From Cognaticolwellia sediminilitoris (lineage in GTDB: Bacteria > Pseudomonadota > Gammaproteobacteria > Enterobacterales > Alteromonadaceae): a DNA stretch of 64,000 nt. Below are positions 1 to 8,182 of the stretch, one piece after another. Below the pieces are notes generated by a model. It saw only the letters and a program-made list of their open reading frames with translations, did no database searches and was not told the origin of the DNA. Numbering within the stretch: position 1 is the first letter of the stretch; each line of letters begins with the position of its first letter. A program made the position numbers and the translations under genes. Where the stretch lies: positions 172,524 to 236,523 of the forward strand of contig NBOG01000006.1 of the NCBI GenBank assembly GCA_002104535.1, written 5' to 3'.

Positions 1-360
1 AGTGATTTTGGTCGTTTAACATATGAAGCATGGCGAGCATGTCGTTTAGTGGTAGATACTGGTATCCATGTTAAAGGTTGGACCCGTCAGCAAGCCATTG
101 ATTATTTAGCGGACAATACGGCATTAAGCATGGCAGAAGTCACCGGACAAATAGATCGTTATATTAGTTGGCCTGCGCAAGCATTATCGTACAAAATTGG
201 TGAAATAAAAATTCGTCAATTACGTGCTCAAGCAGAAAAAGCCTTAGGAAAAAAATTCGACATTCGACTATTTCATGATCAAATGTTGAAAAATGGCAGC
301 TTGCCGATGGCCTTACTTGAAGAGTTGACGTTAGACTGGATTAAACAGCAACAATCTTAG
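1..360 (+). CDS. DUF885 family protein, C-terminal part (5' end outside window)
   Basis: The frame is open from base 1, so only about the last 119 residues are visible. The opening residues (SDFGRLTYEAWRACRLVVDT) and the stretch around GWTRQQAIDYL resemble the C-terminal region of DUF885 proteins, a poorly characterised bacterial family related to metallopeptidase-like folds and often exported. The end, with FDIRLFHDQMLKNGSLPMALLE, also fits that family. The family assignment is from memory of its conserved C-terminus. No catalytic statement can be made from this fragment. A strong terminator follows 30 bases after the stop, so this is the last gene of its transcript. Confidence 0.75.
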   Translation, partial: SDFGRLTYEAWRACRLVVDTGIHVKGWTRQQAIDYLADNTALSMAEVTGQIDRYISWPAQALSYKIGEIKIRQLRAQAEKALGKKFDIRLFHDQMLKNGSLPMALLEELTLDWIKQQQS

Positions 361-391
361 TGAAGGTACATAAAGCAATGTTCTAATAAAC

Positions 392-426
392 AAAGAGCAA
401 GCACTAAAAGTGCTTGCTCTTTTTTA
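392..426 (+). terminator. Rho-independent terminator after the DUF885 gene
   Basis: A perfect 14-bp inverted repeat (AAAGAGCAAGCACT and its complement) encloses a 3-base loop and runs into a T tract. It lies just downstream of the stop at 360. Confidence 0.9.
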
Positions 427-585
427 TTGCTATTATTCTAATACCCACAAACAATAGTTAAGTTAAACTGAAGCAAAATCCAGCCTATAAAATAAACAGC
501 TGACTATAATATAGATACATGTAAATTTTTATAGTAAATTAACAAAGTAATAACATCAGCCAAATTCTCAAAAAGGAATAATGAC

Positions 586-840
586 ATGAACATTGGAAAC
601 AGAATACTCATACTTGCGATATCTTCAGTATTGTTTGCTTGTGGTAGTACAAGTAATAAAACCTCGCTCGCAAAAGAGAATACCGAAGGTTTAATTTGTA
701 AATCAGAGAAAGTTTTAGGCAGCAAAATACCGAAGAAAGTCTGTAGAACACCAGAACAAATGGAAGCAGAGATGTTAGCTACTCAAGATGCCGCTAGACG
801 CATGCGCACATCAGGTAGAGCTGACGGCAATACTATGTAA
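586..840 (+). CDS. Small lipoprotein, conserved hypothetical
   Basis: An 84-residue protein with a short hydrophobic signal and a lipobox, LFAC at about residues 16-19, so the mature protein should begin at a lipidated Cys. The rest is small and polar. It has a two-cysteine motif, ICKSEKVLGSKIPKKVC, followed by a charged helix with TPEQMEAEM and ending RMRTSGRADG. This C-x(n)-GS-I-x-x-KVC pattern recurs in short uncharacterised proteobacterial lipoproteins, and no function is known to me. An AAGGA ribosome site precedes the ATG. The gene stands alone, with a terminator on each side. Confidence 0.75.
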   Translation: MNIGNRILILAISSVLFACGSTSNKTSLAKENTEGLICKSEKVLGSKIPKKVCRTPEQMEAEMLATQDAARRMRTSGRADGNTM

Positions 841-896
841 TTCTAAATCAATAGAAAATATATATCTTTAGATGAATTTTATTTTCTTTAGGCAAT

Positions 897-923
897 AAAA
901 AACCCGGTATAAACCGGGTTTTT
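897..923. terminator. Bidirectional terminator between the small lipoprotein gene and rpmG
   Basis: The stem AACCCGGT / ACCGGGTT is flanked by A and T runs on the two sides, so it can end transcripts from both directions. It serves the convergent lipoprotein gene and rpmG. Confidence 0.85.
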
Positions 924-940
924 AAATAAGCGGCAATCAA

Positions 941-1096
941 TTACTTGATTTTAGCTTCTTTATACATAACATGCTGACGGATACGAGGATCAAACTTTTT
1001 GATCTCCATTTTTTCAGGCATTGTTTTTTTGTTCTTATCAGTAGTGTAAAAGTGACCTGTACCGGCACTAGAAACTAAACGAATTTTATCACGCAT
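941..1096 (-). CDS. rpmG: 50S ribosomal protein L33
   Basis: A 51-codon gene reading [19 protein letters not shown] at its start and ending KEAKIK. This matches bacterial L33 over its whole length, a small protein of the 50S subunit near the E site. The zinc-binding CxxC pairs of the C+ form are absent, so it is the zinc-independent form. It lies 9 bases downstream of rpmB on the same strand, and the two form the usual rpmB-rpmG operon. The bidirectional hairpin at 897-923 ends the transcript. Confidence 0.97.
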   Translation of the reverse strand: MRDKIRLVSSAGTGHFYTTDKNKKTMPEKMEIKKFDPRIRQHVMYKEAKIK

Positions 1097-1105
1097 TGTA
1101 ATTCC

Positions 1106-1342
1106 TTAAACTTTTTCGCCACGGGCACGGATATCAGTTAAAACTGCATCAATACCTTTCTTATCGATAATACGCATTCCTTTCGGAGTTAAACGTAATT
1201 TAACGAAACTATTTTCACTCTCAACCCAAAAACGGTGAGTTTGAAGGTTAGGTAAAAAACGACGACGAGTCGCGTTTCTTGCGTGCGAACGGTTGTTACC
1301 AACCATTGGCTTTTTGCCTGTTACTTGGCAGACTTTAGACAT
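1106..1342 (-). CDS. rpmB: 50S ribosomal protein L28
   Basis: A 78-residue protein beginning [17 protein letters not shown] and containing [13 protein letters not shown]. This is typical of L28, a large-subunit protein needed for 70S assembly, and the length is normal. The ATG is preceded by GGAGT, which is also part of a small palindrome. It is first in the rpmB-rpmG operon. A consensus -10 box (TATAAT) lies about 80 bases upstream. In enterobacteria radC directly precedes rpmB; here about 1.7 kb holding three extra genes separates them. Confidence 0.98.
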   Translation of the reverse strand: MSKVCQVTGKKPMVGNNRSHARNATRRRFLPNLQTHRFWVESENSFVKLRLTPKGMRIIDKKGIDAVLTDIRARGEKV

Positions 1343-1421
1343 ATGAGTACTCCAAAATTAATTTCAGCTCGAGCTATATTTCCCCAAGACCGTCGCCTCG
1401 GGATCCTGAAAAAGGTGGCAT

Positions 1422-1427
1422 ATTATA
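1422..1427 (-). promoter_or_regulatory. Probable -10 box of the rpmB-rpmG promoter
   Basis: On the minus strand the sequence reads TATAAT, with a weak -35 (TGGCTT) 17 bases upstream, about 80 bases before the rpmB start. The GC-rich stretch right after it (CCCGAGGCGACGG, minus strand) looks like a stringent-control discriminator or leader, which suits a ribosomal protein promoter. This is inferred from sequence pattern only. Confidence 0.55.
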
Positions 1428-1539
1428 GTGAAACTGAAAATCGAAAGCCAGTATTAATCACCTTTAAAGTAAACATAATTGAAAGATGATGTAATTCAAT
1501 GGTTTAACGAAGAAAAACAAGCCAGATAAAGTATTTTAT

Positions 1540-1574
1540 GCGTTATTATTATCCGAGTGGAGTAATAATAACGC
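1540..1574 (-). terminator. Stem-loop after the RHH gene, possible terminator
   Basis: Perfect 12-bp arms (GCGTTATTATTA and complement) enclose an 11-base loop, directly downstream of the minus-strand gene ending at 1579. There is no good T tract, so it may be a weak terminator or a 3' stabilising hairpin. Confidence 0.45.
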
Positions 1575-1578
1575 AATA

Positions 1579-1965
1579 TTAGCTTATTTTTGAGTCTAAT
1601 AATTTGCGCAATTTTTCTTTTTGATCTTTATTACACAGTTCATCAATCAAAATGCGAATAATATGCGACTTTGCTAATTGGCTATCATGAGCCAACTCTT
1701 GCAGTTGTTCGATGGCAGCTTCACTTAAGGTAAAGGTAGCCGGGCGAAAACGACGCCCACCTTCCGCACTGTTCTCCGCCTGTCGAGCAGCATGCGCTTT
1801 TGCAGCCAAAACCGCTTGCTGTAACGACAACTCATCGTGCTCACGGCTAACAATTTTTGGCTGACCTTGGGCATAATTTTCCGCATCAGCAATAAATTCA
1901 TCAACGGTGAATTGCTTTTTCTTTCTCGGGCCGTCCTTGGATTTTTTTAAATCACTTAAACTCAT
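1579..1965 (-). CDS. ParA-associated protein with C-terminal ribbon-helix-helix-like domain
   Basis: A 128-residue basic protein. Residues 1-20 are Lys/Arg rich (DLKKSKDGPRKKKQ). The middle is helical and Ala rich. Residues about 78-118 (FRPATFTLSEAAIEQLQELAHDS) resemble a ribbon-helix-helix or related DNA-binding fold: a beta strand followed by two helices with LAKSHIIRILIDEL. The start overlaps the end of the upstream ParA-like gene by 14 bases, so the two are almost certainly co-translated. By analogy with ParA/ParB-type pairs it may be the DNA-binding or cargo-adaptor partner of the ATPase. That role is inferred; the family has no named function known to me. Confidence 0.6.
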   Translation of the reverse strand: MSLSDLKKSKDGPRKKKQFTVDEFIADAENYAQGQPKIVSREHDELSLQQAVLAAKAHAARQAENSAEGGRRFRPATFTLSEAAIEQLQELAHDSQLAKSHIIRILIDELCNKDQKEKLRKLLDSKIS

Positions 1966-2620
1966 GAGAATTGTCCGGTTTCATCGCCAATAGCTCTTCA
2001 GCTATCGCTATCATTTCTAGAGCTGCTTTACTCTCAGGCTCAATTTCAAGCACTGATGAACCCAGCTCTTCACTGTCATCGTAAATATTACGATTAAACG
2101 TTACTGCGTTTAAAACATTAATACCGAATGAGCTGCAAACTTCTTTTGCTTCTAAAATACGACCCGCTTGATTCGGCAGTGAAGGGCATTGTGTAATAAC
2201 AAATGATGCCAACATTTTAGGGTTAACCATTTTACAAGTACTGAGCATATCTTCCATATGTGGTACGGTTTTTAAATCACGACGTTTCGGACGCAGTGGA
2301 ATAATGACATGATCAGCGACAGACATTGCAGCACGCAGCGCTAAGTTATCTTGGCCACCACAATCAACAACAACATAATCGTAATGCTGATTAAGGCTTA
2401 ATAAATCATTGCGGATTTTACCATACAGCTGAATACAGTTTATTGCGGGTAAAGATGGATCGGAATTTCTTGCTTGTATCCAGTCAGACGTCGTGCGTTG
2501 TGGATCACAATCAACCATCAATACAATCGCTTTTTTCTCGCGGGCAAAATACACAGCTAAATTCTGTGCTAAGCAGCTTTTACCACTTCCGCCTTTTTCC
2601 CCGCCTACTAAAATCATCAT
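1952..2620 (-). CDS. ParA/MinD-family ATPase
   Basis: A 222-residue P-loop ATPase of the ParA/MinD class. Residues 6-15 are GGEKGGSGKS, a deviant Walker A with the signature first lysine. VDCDPQRTTSDW (about 37-48) is the switch I/A' region and VVVDCGGQD (about 83-91) is Walker B. The short length without an N-terminal helix-turn-helix matches small chromosomal or orphan ParA proteins that position cargo (plasmids, chemosensory arrays, carboxysomes) by dimerising on the nucleoid with ATP. It has a good AAGGAA ribosome site. Neighbours are a PilZ gene upstream (82-base gap) and the overlapping RHH gene downstream. There is no parS array or ParB gene, so the cargo is unknown. Confidence 0.85.
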   Translation of the reverse strand: MMILVGGEKGGSGKSCLAQNLAVYFAREKKAIVLMVDCDPQRTTSDWIQARNSDPSLPAINCIQLYGKIRNDLLSLNQHYDYVVVDCGGQDNLALRAAMSVADHVIIPLRPKRRDLKTVPHMEDMLSTCKMVNPKMLASFVITQCPSLPNQAGRILEAKEVCSSFGINVLNAVTFNRNIYDDSEELGSSVLEIEPESKAALEMIAIAEELLAMKPDNSHEFK

Positions 2621-2702
2621 CTCGGTAATTCCTTGTTTACTACTTAAAATACAACAACCCTTTCATTATAGTTCAATAATCAAAAGGTAACTTAAGCTTA
2701 AT

Positions 2703-3020
2703 TTAATCTGTTAATTGCACTGCAATTTCAAACCAACCATTATCTTGTTTAATTGAGCGCAATACTTTACCAAACAATGTTTGGCTACTTGGATTCGCTG
2801 CTTTAAATATAATTTTTACTTGTGTGTTTGCAGCTATAGCACAATCACAATCTACTTTTAAGCCACCACGAGAAAAATCTAAACACGCTATTTTCTTACG
2901 TTGTTCATTGTTATTGTCATCAGTCCAAACAATATCAATTAACTCTTTTTCCATATCAATACGGAAAGATTGCCTGCGTTCGTTTTCTTCACTATCTAGT
3001 ACTTTGTCAATATCGCTCAT
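2703..3020 (-). CDS. PilZ domain protein, probable c-di-GMP receptor
   Basis: A 105-residue single-domain protein. Both PilZ ligand motifs are visible: RRQSFR near residues 15-20 (RxxxR) and DFSRGGLKVD near 48-57 (D/NxSxxG). It therefore probably binds cyclic di-GMP, although the output is unknown. It starts 30 bases after radC, with an AAGGA site, and is followed by parA. A PilZ next to a ParA-type ATPase suggests second-messenger control of a positioning system, which is inference. TcaA, pilus or cellulose genes that would point to another role are not adjacent. Confidence 0.85.
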   Translation of the reverse strand: MSDIDKVLDSEENERRQSFRIDMEKELIDIVWTDDNNNEQRKKIACLDFSRGGLKVDCDCAIAANTQVKIIFKAANPSSQTLFGKVLRSIKQDNGWFEIAVQLTD

Positions 3021-3050
3021 AGAGATTCCTTATTTACAGCTTTTACTAAA

Positions 3051-3731
3051 TCATTGCGTATTAATTCGACCATGTTCAGCATACGAATAACAGTGGCAAC
3101 CCGCAACTATTATATGATCAAGTACTTTTATATCAATTAAAGCAAGCGCTTGCTCTAAACGAGTAGTGATATTGTTATCTGCAATACTCGGCTCTGCGAT
3201 ACCAGACGGGTGGTTGTGAGTTAAAATAACTGCCCCAGCTTGGTACTTAATTGCCATCTCAACCACAATACGCGGATAGACAGCCGCCGCATTAATCGTC
3301 CCGAGAAATAAGCGTTCAAACTTTATCACTTGATGCTGAGTATCCAAAAATAATACCGCAAATACTTCGCGAGTTTCATGGCGCAACTCTGCTTTTAAAA
3401 AGTTTTGTGTACTTAGTGATGAGGTCAATGCTTGTCCTGATTGCATTTGCTCGGCTAAATACCGTTTAGACATTTCCATACACGCTTGTAACTGCACATA
3501 TTTTGCCGCACCTAAACCGTGATGCAAACAAAAGCCTTTTAAATCAGCTTGATATAACTTTGAAATACTGCCGAAACTTTTGAGTAAATTTCTGGCAAGG
3601 TCAACAACATGGCAGCCTTTAACACCAGTTCGTAAAAATATTGCCAGTAATTCTGCGTCACTTAAGCTACTTGCGCCGTGCTGAAGTAGTTTTTCTCTCG
3701 GTTTTTCATCCGTTGGCCAGTCTTTTAACAT
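3051..3731 (-). CDS. radC: RadC family JAB-domain protein
   Basis: With the start chosen here the protein is 226 residues, begins MLKDWPTDEKPREKLLQHG, and matches the usual RadC N-terminus. An AAGGA site lies 8 bases before this ATG. The longer frame to 3791 would add 20 atypical residues and invade the coaBC promoter. An N-terminal helix-hairpin-helix-like region (about 1-95) is followed by a JAB1/MPN-like metalloprotease domain carrying THNHPSG and the downstream D (ADNN). The E. coli protein is no longer thought to be a recombination repair factor, and the biochemical role is unsettled. It is divergent from coaBC, as in enterobacteria. Confidence 0.93.
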   Translation of the reverse strand: MLKDWPTDEKPREKLLQHGASSLSDAELLAIFLRTGVKGCHVVDLARNLLKSFGSISKLYQADLKGFCLHHGLGAAKYVQLQACMEMSKRYLAEQMQSGQALTSSLSTQNFLKAELRHETREVFAVLFLDTQHQVIKFERLFLGTINAAAVYPRIVVEMAIKYQAGAVILTHNHPSGIAEPSIADNNITTRLEQALALIDIKVLDHIIVAGCHCYSYAEHGRINTQ

Positions 3732-3815
3732 GAATGCATCCTTGCAAAGTGATTTTAAAAAAAGCGCGAACAATGCTATCTTATCGCCCATTGTTGTTAT
3801 TAAGATTAGCAGTTT

Positions 3816-5060
3816 ATGCAGATTCTTCAGGGTAAAAAAATTCTTTTAGGGATTAGTGGTGGTATTGCCGCTTATAAAACACCAGAACTAGTGCGTCGAT
3901 TAAAAGACCAAGGTGCTGATGTTCGGGTAGTAATGACAGAAGGTGCAAAGGCTTTTATTACGCCTTTAACCTTACAGGCTGTGTCTGCTAATGCTGTGTC
4001 TGATAGCTTATTAGATACTCAAGCTGAATTGGCAATGGGTCATATTGAGTTAGCGAAATGGGCCGACTTTATTTTAATAGCCCCGGCCACCGCTGATTTA
4101 ATCGCTAAAATTGCCCTAGGCATGGCTAATGACTTACTGACCACGCTATGTTTGGCCACTGCTGCGCCCATTGCTATCGCGCCAGCGATGAATCAACAAA
4201 TGTGGCATAACCAAGCCACACAAAACAATATCAAAACATTAATGTCCTATCGTTACAGCATTTTTGGCCCAGGTGCCGGAGAGCAAGCCTGTGGTGATAT
4301 AGGGTTAGGCCGGATGTTAGATGTCCCTGAGTTAGTGACTTTAACTTGCGAACAAATTGCTAAAACCATGCCTGATGCTAATTCCTCTGAGCAAAAGCCA
4401 CTTTCTGGTCAACATTGGTTAATCACTGCGGGGCCAACTCGTGAGGCAATTGATCCAGTACGTTATATTTCAAACCATAGTTCAGGAAAAATGGGTTTTG
4501 CTATTGCTAGAGCAGCCCAAGAGCTTGGTGCAGAAGTGACCATTATTTCTGGGCCGGTAAATTTAAGTACCCCAGAAAGTTGCCAAAAAATATCGGTAAC
4601 CAGTGCGACAGAAATGCACCAGCAAGCATTAGAGCATGCACCCGCGGCTGATGTTTTTGTTGCTTGTGCCGCCGTGGCCGATTATCGAATTGACCATATT
4701 GCCAGTGAAAAAATTAAAAAATCACAAGACACTATGCAACTTAACTTGATTAAGAACCCTGATATTGTTGCAGATGTCGCCGCTTTGGCTAACAAACCTT
4801 TTACTGTAGGTTTTGCTGCAGAAACACAAGATGTTGAGCATTACGCGCGCGACAAGTTAGCACGTAAAAAACTCGATATGATTGCCGCAAATAATGTTGC
4901 TGCCGCAGGCCAGGGCTTTAATAGCGAGGATAACGCTTTGACAGTTTTTACTGCCACTGATGAAAAGGTGTTGCCATTGATGAGTAAAAATGAGCTTGCA
5001 AAACAACTGGTGCAACATATTCAAGACAAGTTATCAAAATCATTAAAAACGAAAAGCTAA
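3816..5060 (+). CDS. coaBC: Bifunctional phosphopantothenoylcysteine decarboxylase / phosphopantothenate-cysteine ligase
   Basis: A 414-residue cytosolic enzyme for two steps of coenzyme A synthesis. The N-terminal CoaC half (about 1-185) is a flavoprotein with GGIAAYK, the catalytic His in [10 protein letters not shown], the PAMN motif and GEQACGD carrying the reactive Cys. The C-terminal CoaB half (about 195-410) has [18 protein letters not shown], the dimer loop and the SEKIKK lysine motif. Length is normal. It is divergent from radC as in E. coli (radC/coaBC/dut/slmA), but dut does not follow here: slmA begins 109 bases downstream. Confidence 0.97.
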   Translation: MQILQGKKILLGISGGIAAYKTPELVRRLKDQGADVRVVMTEGAKAFITPLTLQAVSANAVSDSLLDTQAELAMGHIELAKWADFILIAPATADLIAKIALGMANDLLTTLCLATAAPIAIAPAMNQQMWHNQATQNNIKTLMSYRYSIFGPGAGEQACGDIGLGRMLDVPELVTLTCEQIAKTMPDANSSEQKPLSGQHWLITAGPTREAIDPVRYISNHSSGKMGFAIARAAQELGAEVTIISGPVNLSTPESCQKISVTSATEMHQQALEHAPAADVFVACAAVADYRIDHIASEKIKKSQDTMQLNLIKNPDIVADVAALANKPFTVGFAAETQDVEHYARDKLARKKLDMIAANNVAAAGQGFNSEDNALTVFTATDEKVLPLMSKNELAKQLVQHIQDKLSKSLKTKS

Positions 5061-5068
5061 TTTCATTG

Positions 5069-5098
5069 TTGAATGTCAGCTCAATAACGCTATACAAT
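5069..5098 (+). promoter_or_regulatory. Candidate sigma-70 promoter for slmA
   Basis: TTGAAT at 5069-5074 is followed 16 bases later by TATACA (5091-5096), or 18 bases later by TACAAT. It lies about 70 bases upstream of the slmA ATG. This is pattern-based only. Confidence 0.45.
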
Positions 5099-5169
5099 CA
5101 CGCTAAATTTTTAGTCGTAGTCCGTTGAGATAATGACTAAAAGTATAACAAAAATAGAGAATCAGTTTT

Positions 5170-5754
5170 ATGACGGCGACTCAAAAACCTAATCGCAAAC
5201 AACAAATTCTAGAGTGCCTTGCGCACATGTTGCAAACCAGTGCTGGGCAAAGAATAACCACAGCAAAACTTGCCGCTGAAGTCGGCGTTTCAGAAGCCGC
5301 TTTGTATCGCCACTTCCCTTCAAAAGCTCGTATGTTTGAAGGTTTAATAGAATTTATTGAAGAATCGATATTTTCTCGCGTTAATTTGATTTTAACTGAT
5401 CACAAAGAAGCGTTGATTCGTTGTCACCATATTTTGCATGTATTATTAATATTTGCTGAGCGTAATCCTGGTATGTGCCGAATTCTTGCTGGCGATGCAT
5501 TAATGGGCGAAAATGAACGTTTACGTGCGCGTGTTAACCAGTTTTTTGAAAAGCTTGAATCTCAATTTAAACAAGTTTTACGTGAAAGAAAGCTCAGAGA
5601 AGGTAAAGGTTTTACTATTTCAGAGCAGGCCTTAGCGAATATTTTATTGGCTTATGCAGAAGGCAAAATCAACCAATTCGTGCGTTCAGATTTTGCTAAA
5701 AAACCGAGTGCCGATTTTAATGAGCAATGGCAATTTTTGATGGCTGATAAATAA
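5170..5754 (+). CDS. slmA: Nucleoid occlusion factor SlmA
   Basis: A 194-residue TetR-family protein. The N-terminal helix-turn-helix (about 28-55: [23 protein letters not shown] cut into its two helices) and the SlmA-like all-alpha ligand domain are intact, including the stretch [19 protein letters not shown]. SlmA binds palindromic sites across the chromosome and stops FtsZ assembly over the nucleoid. The length (194) equals that of the well-studied orthologues. Gene order coaBC-slmA supports the call. A perfect 20-bp palindrome lies 50 bases downstream. Confidence 0.95.
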   Translation: MTATQKPNRKQQILECLAHMLQTSAGQRITTAKLAAEVGVSEAALYRHFPSKARMFEGLIEFIEESIFSRVNLILTDHKEALIRCHHILHVLLIFAERNPGMCRILAGDALMGENERLRARVNQFFEKLESQFKQVLRERKLREGKGFTISEQALANILLAYAEGKINQFVRSDFAKKPSADFNEQWQFLMADK

Positions 5755-5804
5755 AAATTAATAAATTGGTTTAAAACCACACCGATAAAAATTGTTATCG
5801 AAAA

Positions 5805-5824
5805 CGCCTAAGTTAACTTAGGCG
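5805..5824. repeat. Perfect 20-bp palindrome between slmA and pepD
   Basis: CGCCTAAGTTAACTTAGGCG is its own reverse complement. It sits after slmA and 18 bases before the pepD GTG start. It could be a terminator hairpin (T tract only on the minus strand) or an operator for pepD. It differs from the SlmA-box core (GTGAGTACTCAC). Confidence 0.6.
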
Positions 5825-5841
5825 AAAATTAAGGAATACCT

Positions 5842-7314
5842 GTGAGCGCTTTATCACACCTAAAACCGAATAAATTATGGCAAATTTTTGAACAGATTTG
5901 TCAGATACCCCACCCTTCAAAACATGAACAAAAAATATCACTTTGGATCCAGTCATGGGCAAAAGAGTTAGGTCTTAGTATCAAAGAAGACGCGGTGGGT
6001 AATTTAATTATTAAAAAACCAGCCACGGCTGGAATGGAAAATAAAAAAGGCGTAATTTTACAAGCTCACATGGATATGGTGCCGCAGAAAAATGCCGATA
6101 CCGAGCATAACTTTCTAACCGACTCGATTAAGCCTTATATTATTACAGAGGCTGATGGTGATTGGGTAACGGCAGAAGGCACAACGTTGGGTGCAGATAA
6201 TGGCATAGGTTTATCATCAGCATTAGCTGTTTTGGCGAGTGATGATATCGCCCATGGTCCGTTAGAAGTGTTAGTTACCATTGACGAAGAAGCGGGCATG
6301 ACGGGTGCTTTCGGTCTTGAAGCCGGTTGGCTTGACGGTGAATTATTGATCAACACTGATTCTGAACAAGAAGGTGAAGTTTACATGGGCTGTGCTGGTG
6401 GTATTGATGGCGAAGCCACATTTGCTATTACCTATGAAGATGCCCCTGCTGATGTTGAATCTTTTAACCTGTCTATTTCGGGTTTAAAAGGCGGCCATTC
6501 TGGCGTTGATATTCACACAGGCCGAGCCAATGCGAATAAGCTTTTGGTCCGATTTTTACTTGAAGCGAGCAATGAGTTTAATTTACGTTTAACGGAATTA
6601 AATGGCGGTAGTTTACGTAACGCTATACCACGTGAAGCGGATGCAAGTTTTGTTATTAGTAAAACACAGGTTGCAGCATTAAAAAGTAAGTTGGCTGATT
6701 ATTTAGCAACGATACGTCATTCATTAGCCGCAATCGAAACTGATCTTGAAATGTTACTGATTTCACCAGAAACATTTGATGAGTGTTGGACACAACAAAC
6801 ACAAAGTAATATTTTACGAGCGCTGAGTGCCTGTCCTAACGGTGTTTTACGTATGAGTGATGATATTGAGGGCATTGTTGAAACGTCATCAAATTTAGGT
6901 GTTATGCGCAGTAAAGGTAACAAGTTTGTTACGATGACTTTAATTCGTAGTTTACATGACGATGGCCGATCAGATGCGCAAACTATGGTGCAATCGGTGT
7001 TTGAATTGGCTGGCGCTGACATTAAATTTTCTGGCGCTTATCCAGGCTGGAAACCAGATACTAGCTCGGCGCTCATGCAAACTGTACGTGAAACTTATCA
7101 AACTTTATTTAATAAAGTACCTGAGATTATGGTGATTCACGCTGGCCTAGAATGTGGTTTATTTAAAACGGCTTACCCACACTGGGATATGGTGTCATTT
7201 GGACCAACGATAAAATTTCCGCATTCACCGGATGAAAAAGTACAAATTTCAACAGTGGAGCAATATTGGCAATTATTGGTTGCAGTATTAGCTAATATTC
7301 CCGAAAAGGCTTAA
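5842..7314 (+). CDS. pepD: Cytosol non-specific dipeptidase (aminoacyl-histidine dipeptidase)
   Basis: A 490-residue peptidase of the M20C group that hydrolyses Xaa-His and other dipeptides in the cytosol. Metal and catalytic motifs are in order: LQAHMDMV (His/Asp), TTLGADNGIG (bridging Asp), TIDEEAGMTG (catalytic Glu-Glu), NTDSEQEGE (Asp) and VIHAGLECG (His, near residue 433). The start codon is GTG, supported by an AAGGAA site 6 bases upstream. The next in-frame ATG would remove the conserved N-terminus. It is a single-gene transcript. Confidence 0.96.
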   Translation: MSALSHLKPNKLWQIFEQICQIPHPSKHEQKISLWIQSWAKELGLSIKEDAVGNLIIKKPATAGMENKKGVILQAHMDMVPQKNADTEHNFLTDSIKPYIITEADGDWVTAEGTTLGADNGIGLSSALAVLASDDIAHGPLEVLVTIDEEAGMTGAFGLEAGWLDGELLINTDSEQEGEVYMGCAGGIDGEATFAITYEDAPADVESFNLSISGLKGGHSGVDIHTGRANANKLLVRFLLEASNEFNLRLTELNGGSLRNAIPREADASFVISKTQVAALKSKLADYLATIRHSLAAIETDLEMLLISPETFDECWTQQTQSNILRALSACPNGVLRMSDDIEGIVETSSNLGVMRSKGNKFVTMTLIRSLHDDGRSDAQTMVQSVFELAGADIKFSGAYPGWKPDTSSALMQTVRETYQTLFNKVPEIMVIHAGLECGLFKTAYPHWDMVSFGPTIKFPHSPDEKVQISTVEQYWQLLVAVLANIPEKA

Positions 7315-7324
7315 TTACACGTAT

Positions 7325-7347
7325 GCGCGGTATTTAAACTACCGCGC
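7325..7347 (+). terminator. Stem-loop after pepD
   Basis: GCGCGGTA and TACCGCGC flank a 7-base loop, 11 bases after the pepD stop. There is no U tract, so it is a weak terminator or a 3' stabilising hairpin. Confidence 0.5.
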
Positions 7348-7418
7348 TACTTCGCTGTGACATATTTGCACGTAATATACTATGCTTAATGAAATCCTCC
7401 TGAGCAATGTCCTCTTAT

Positions 7419-7432
7419 TAGGCTAAAGTCTA
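7419..7432. promoter_or_regulatory. Candidate regulator site (14-bp palindrome) upstream of crbR-like gene
   Basis: TAGGCTAAAGTCTA fits the symmetric pattern TAG-R-CT-WW-AG-Y-CTA and lies inside a longer dyad (TTATTAG...CTAATAA, 7415-7436), 61 bases before the regulator ATG. A near-identical copy lies at 14575-14588. LuxR-family regulators commonly bind such two-fold symmetric sites. Assignment to this regulator is inference. Confidence 0.5.
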
Positions 7433-7493
7433 ATAAACAAATCAACGTAAATCATTTAAGCTGAAATTGGGGTTTTATATAGGAAAAAGTAAC

Positions 7494-8150
7494 ATGATTC
7501 AGCCAGAAAAAATTATAATAGCTGACGATCACCCATTATTTAGACAAGCTTTATTGGGCACGCTAAAACTAAAGTTAACACAAACCCAATGGTTAGAAGC
7601 TCAAACAATAGCTGAACTCGAGCAACAACTTAGCGATAATAACGATAGTGATTTATTGCTACTTGATTTACATATTCCTGGCGCGCATGGCTTTAATACG
7701 CTTATTCATGTGCGAAATCACTTCCCGCAAATACCTGTTGTTGTGGTGTCTGCTCATGAAGATCATGAAACCATACATAAATCGATGGGGTATGGCGCTT
7801 CTGGGTTTATTCCAAAATCGACCCCCGTTGAAGATATATATACGGCTATTGGGCAAGTGCTACTAGGTAATATTTGGACGCCCAAAGAGTATAACTCCTC
7901 GCTGCCGATGCAAGACAATAACAACATTGCAGAGCGTGTTGCTAGCTTAACGCAACAACAATATCGAATTTTAATGATGTTTGCTCAAGGCATGTTAAAT
8001 AAGCAAATTGCCTATGATTTAAATGTTTCTGAAGCAACAATTAAAGCGCATGCTACTGCAATTTTTCGTAAACTTGACGTCCGTAACCGTACACAAGCGG
8101 TGATTACTATTGCTCAACTTGATATCGCTGAAGCGCCATTACAAGAGTAA
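7494..8150 (+). CDS. LuxR/NarL-family response regulator, CrbR-like
   Basis: A 218-residue two-component regulator. The receiver domain (about 1-120) has the ADDH acidic pocket, a phospho-acceptor Asp in LLLDLHIPG (about residue 57), the Ser in VVSAH and the Lys in FIPKS. The C-terminal LuxR helix-turn-helix is about 145-210 (LTQQQYRILMMFAQGMLNKQIA, then SEATIKAHATAIFRKL). The start at 7494 has AGGA 9 bases upstream; the longer frame begins with a TTG and adds 9 unrelated residues. It is convergent with a symporter-linked histidine kinase, the pairing of CrbR/CrbS (ErdR/MxtR in Pseudomonas), which controls acetate use. The partner match is strong; the exact regulon is inferred. Confidence 0.88.
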   Translation: MIQPEKIIIADDHPLFRQALLGTLKLKLTQTQWLEAQTIAELEQQLSDNNDSDLLLLDLHIPGAHGFNTLIHVRNHFPQIPVVVVSAHEDHETIHKSMGYGASGFIPKSTPVEDIYTAIGQVLLGNIWTPKEYNSSLPMQDNNNIAERVASLTQQQYRILMMFAQGMLNKQIAYDLNVSEATIKAHATAIFRKLDVRNRTQAVITIAQLDIAEAPLQE

Positions 8151-8182
8151 AAACGGTTAGTTCAACAACAATACACTTTGCA

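Noticed and set aside
1332..1345. Partial match to the acetate-region palindrome (AGACTTTAGAC)
   Set aside because: It lies in rpmB codons 1-4 and matches only 10 of 14 positions, so chance is likely.
1344..1352. TGAGTACTC resembling the SlmA box core (GTGAGTACTCAC)
   Set aside because: It overlaps the rpmB ribosome site and matches only the centre of the consensus. A single imperfect copy is weak evidence.
3732..3791. Longer start for radC
   Set aside because: The added 20 residues are atypical and lie in the divergent promoter region. The internal ATG has a better ribosome site and matches the family start.
7467..7493. Longer start for the LuxR regulator
   Set aside because: The codon is TTG and there is no ribosome site. 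The ATG at 7494 has AGGA at the right distance and begins the receiver domain.
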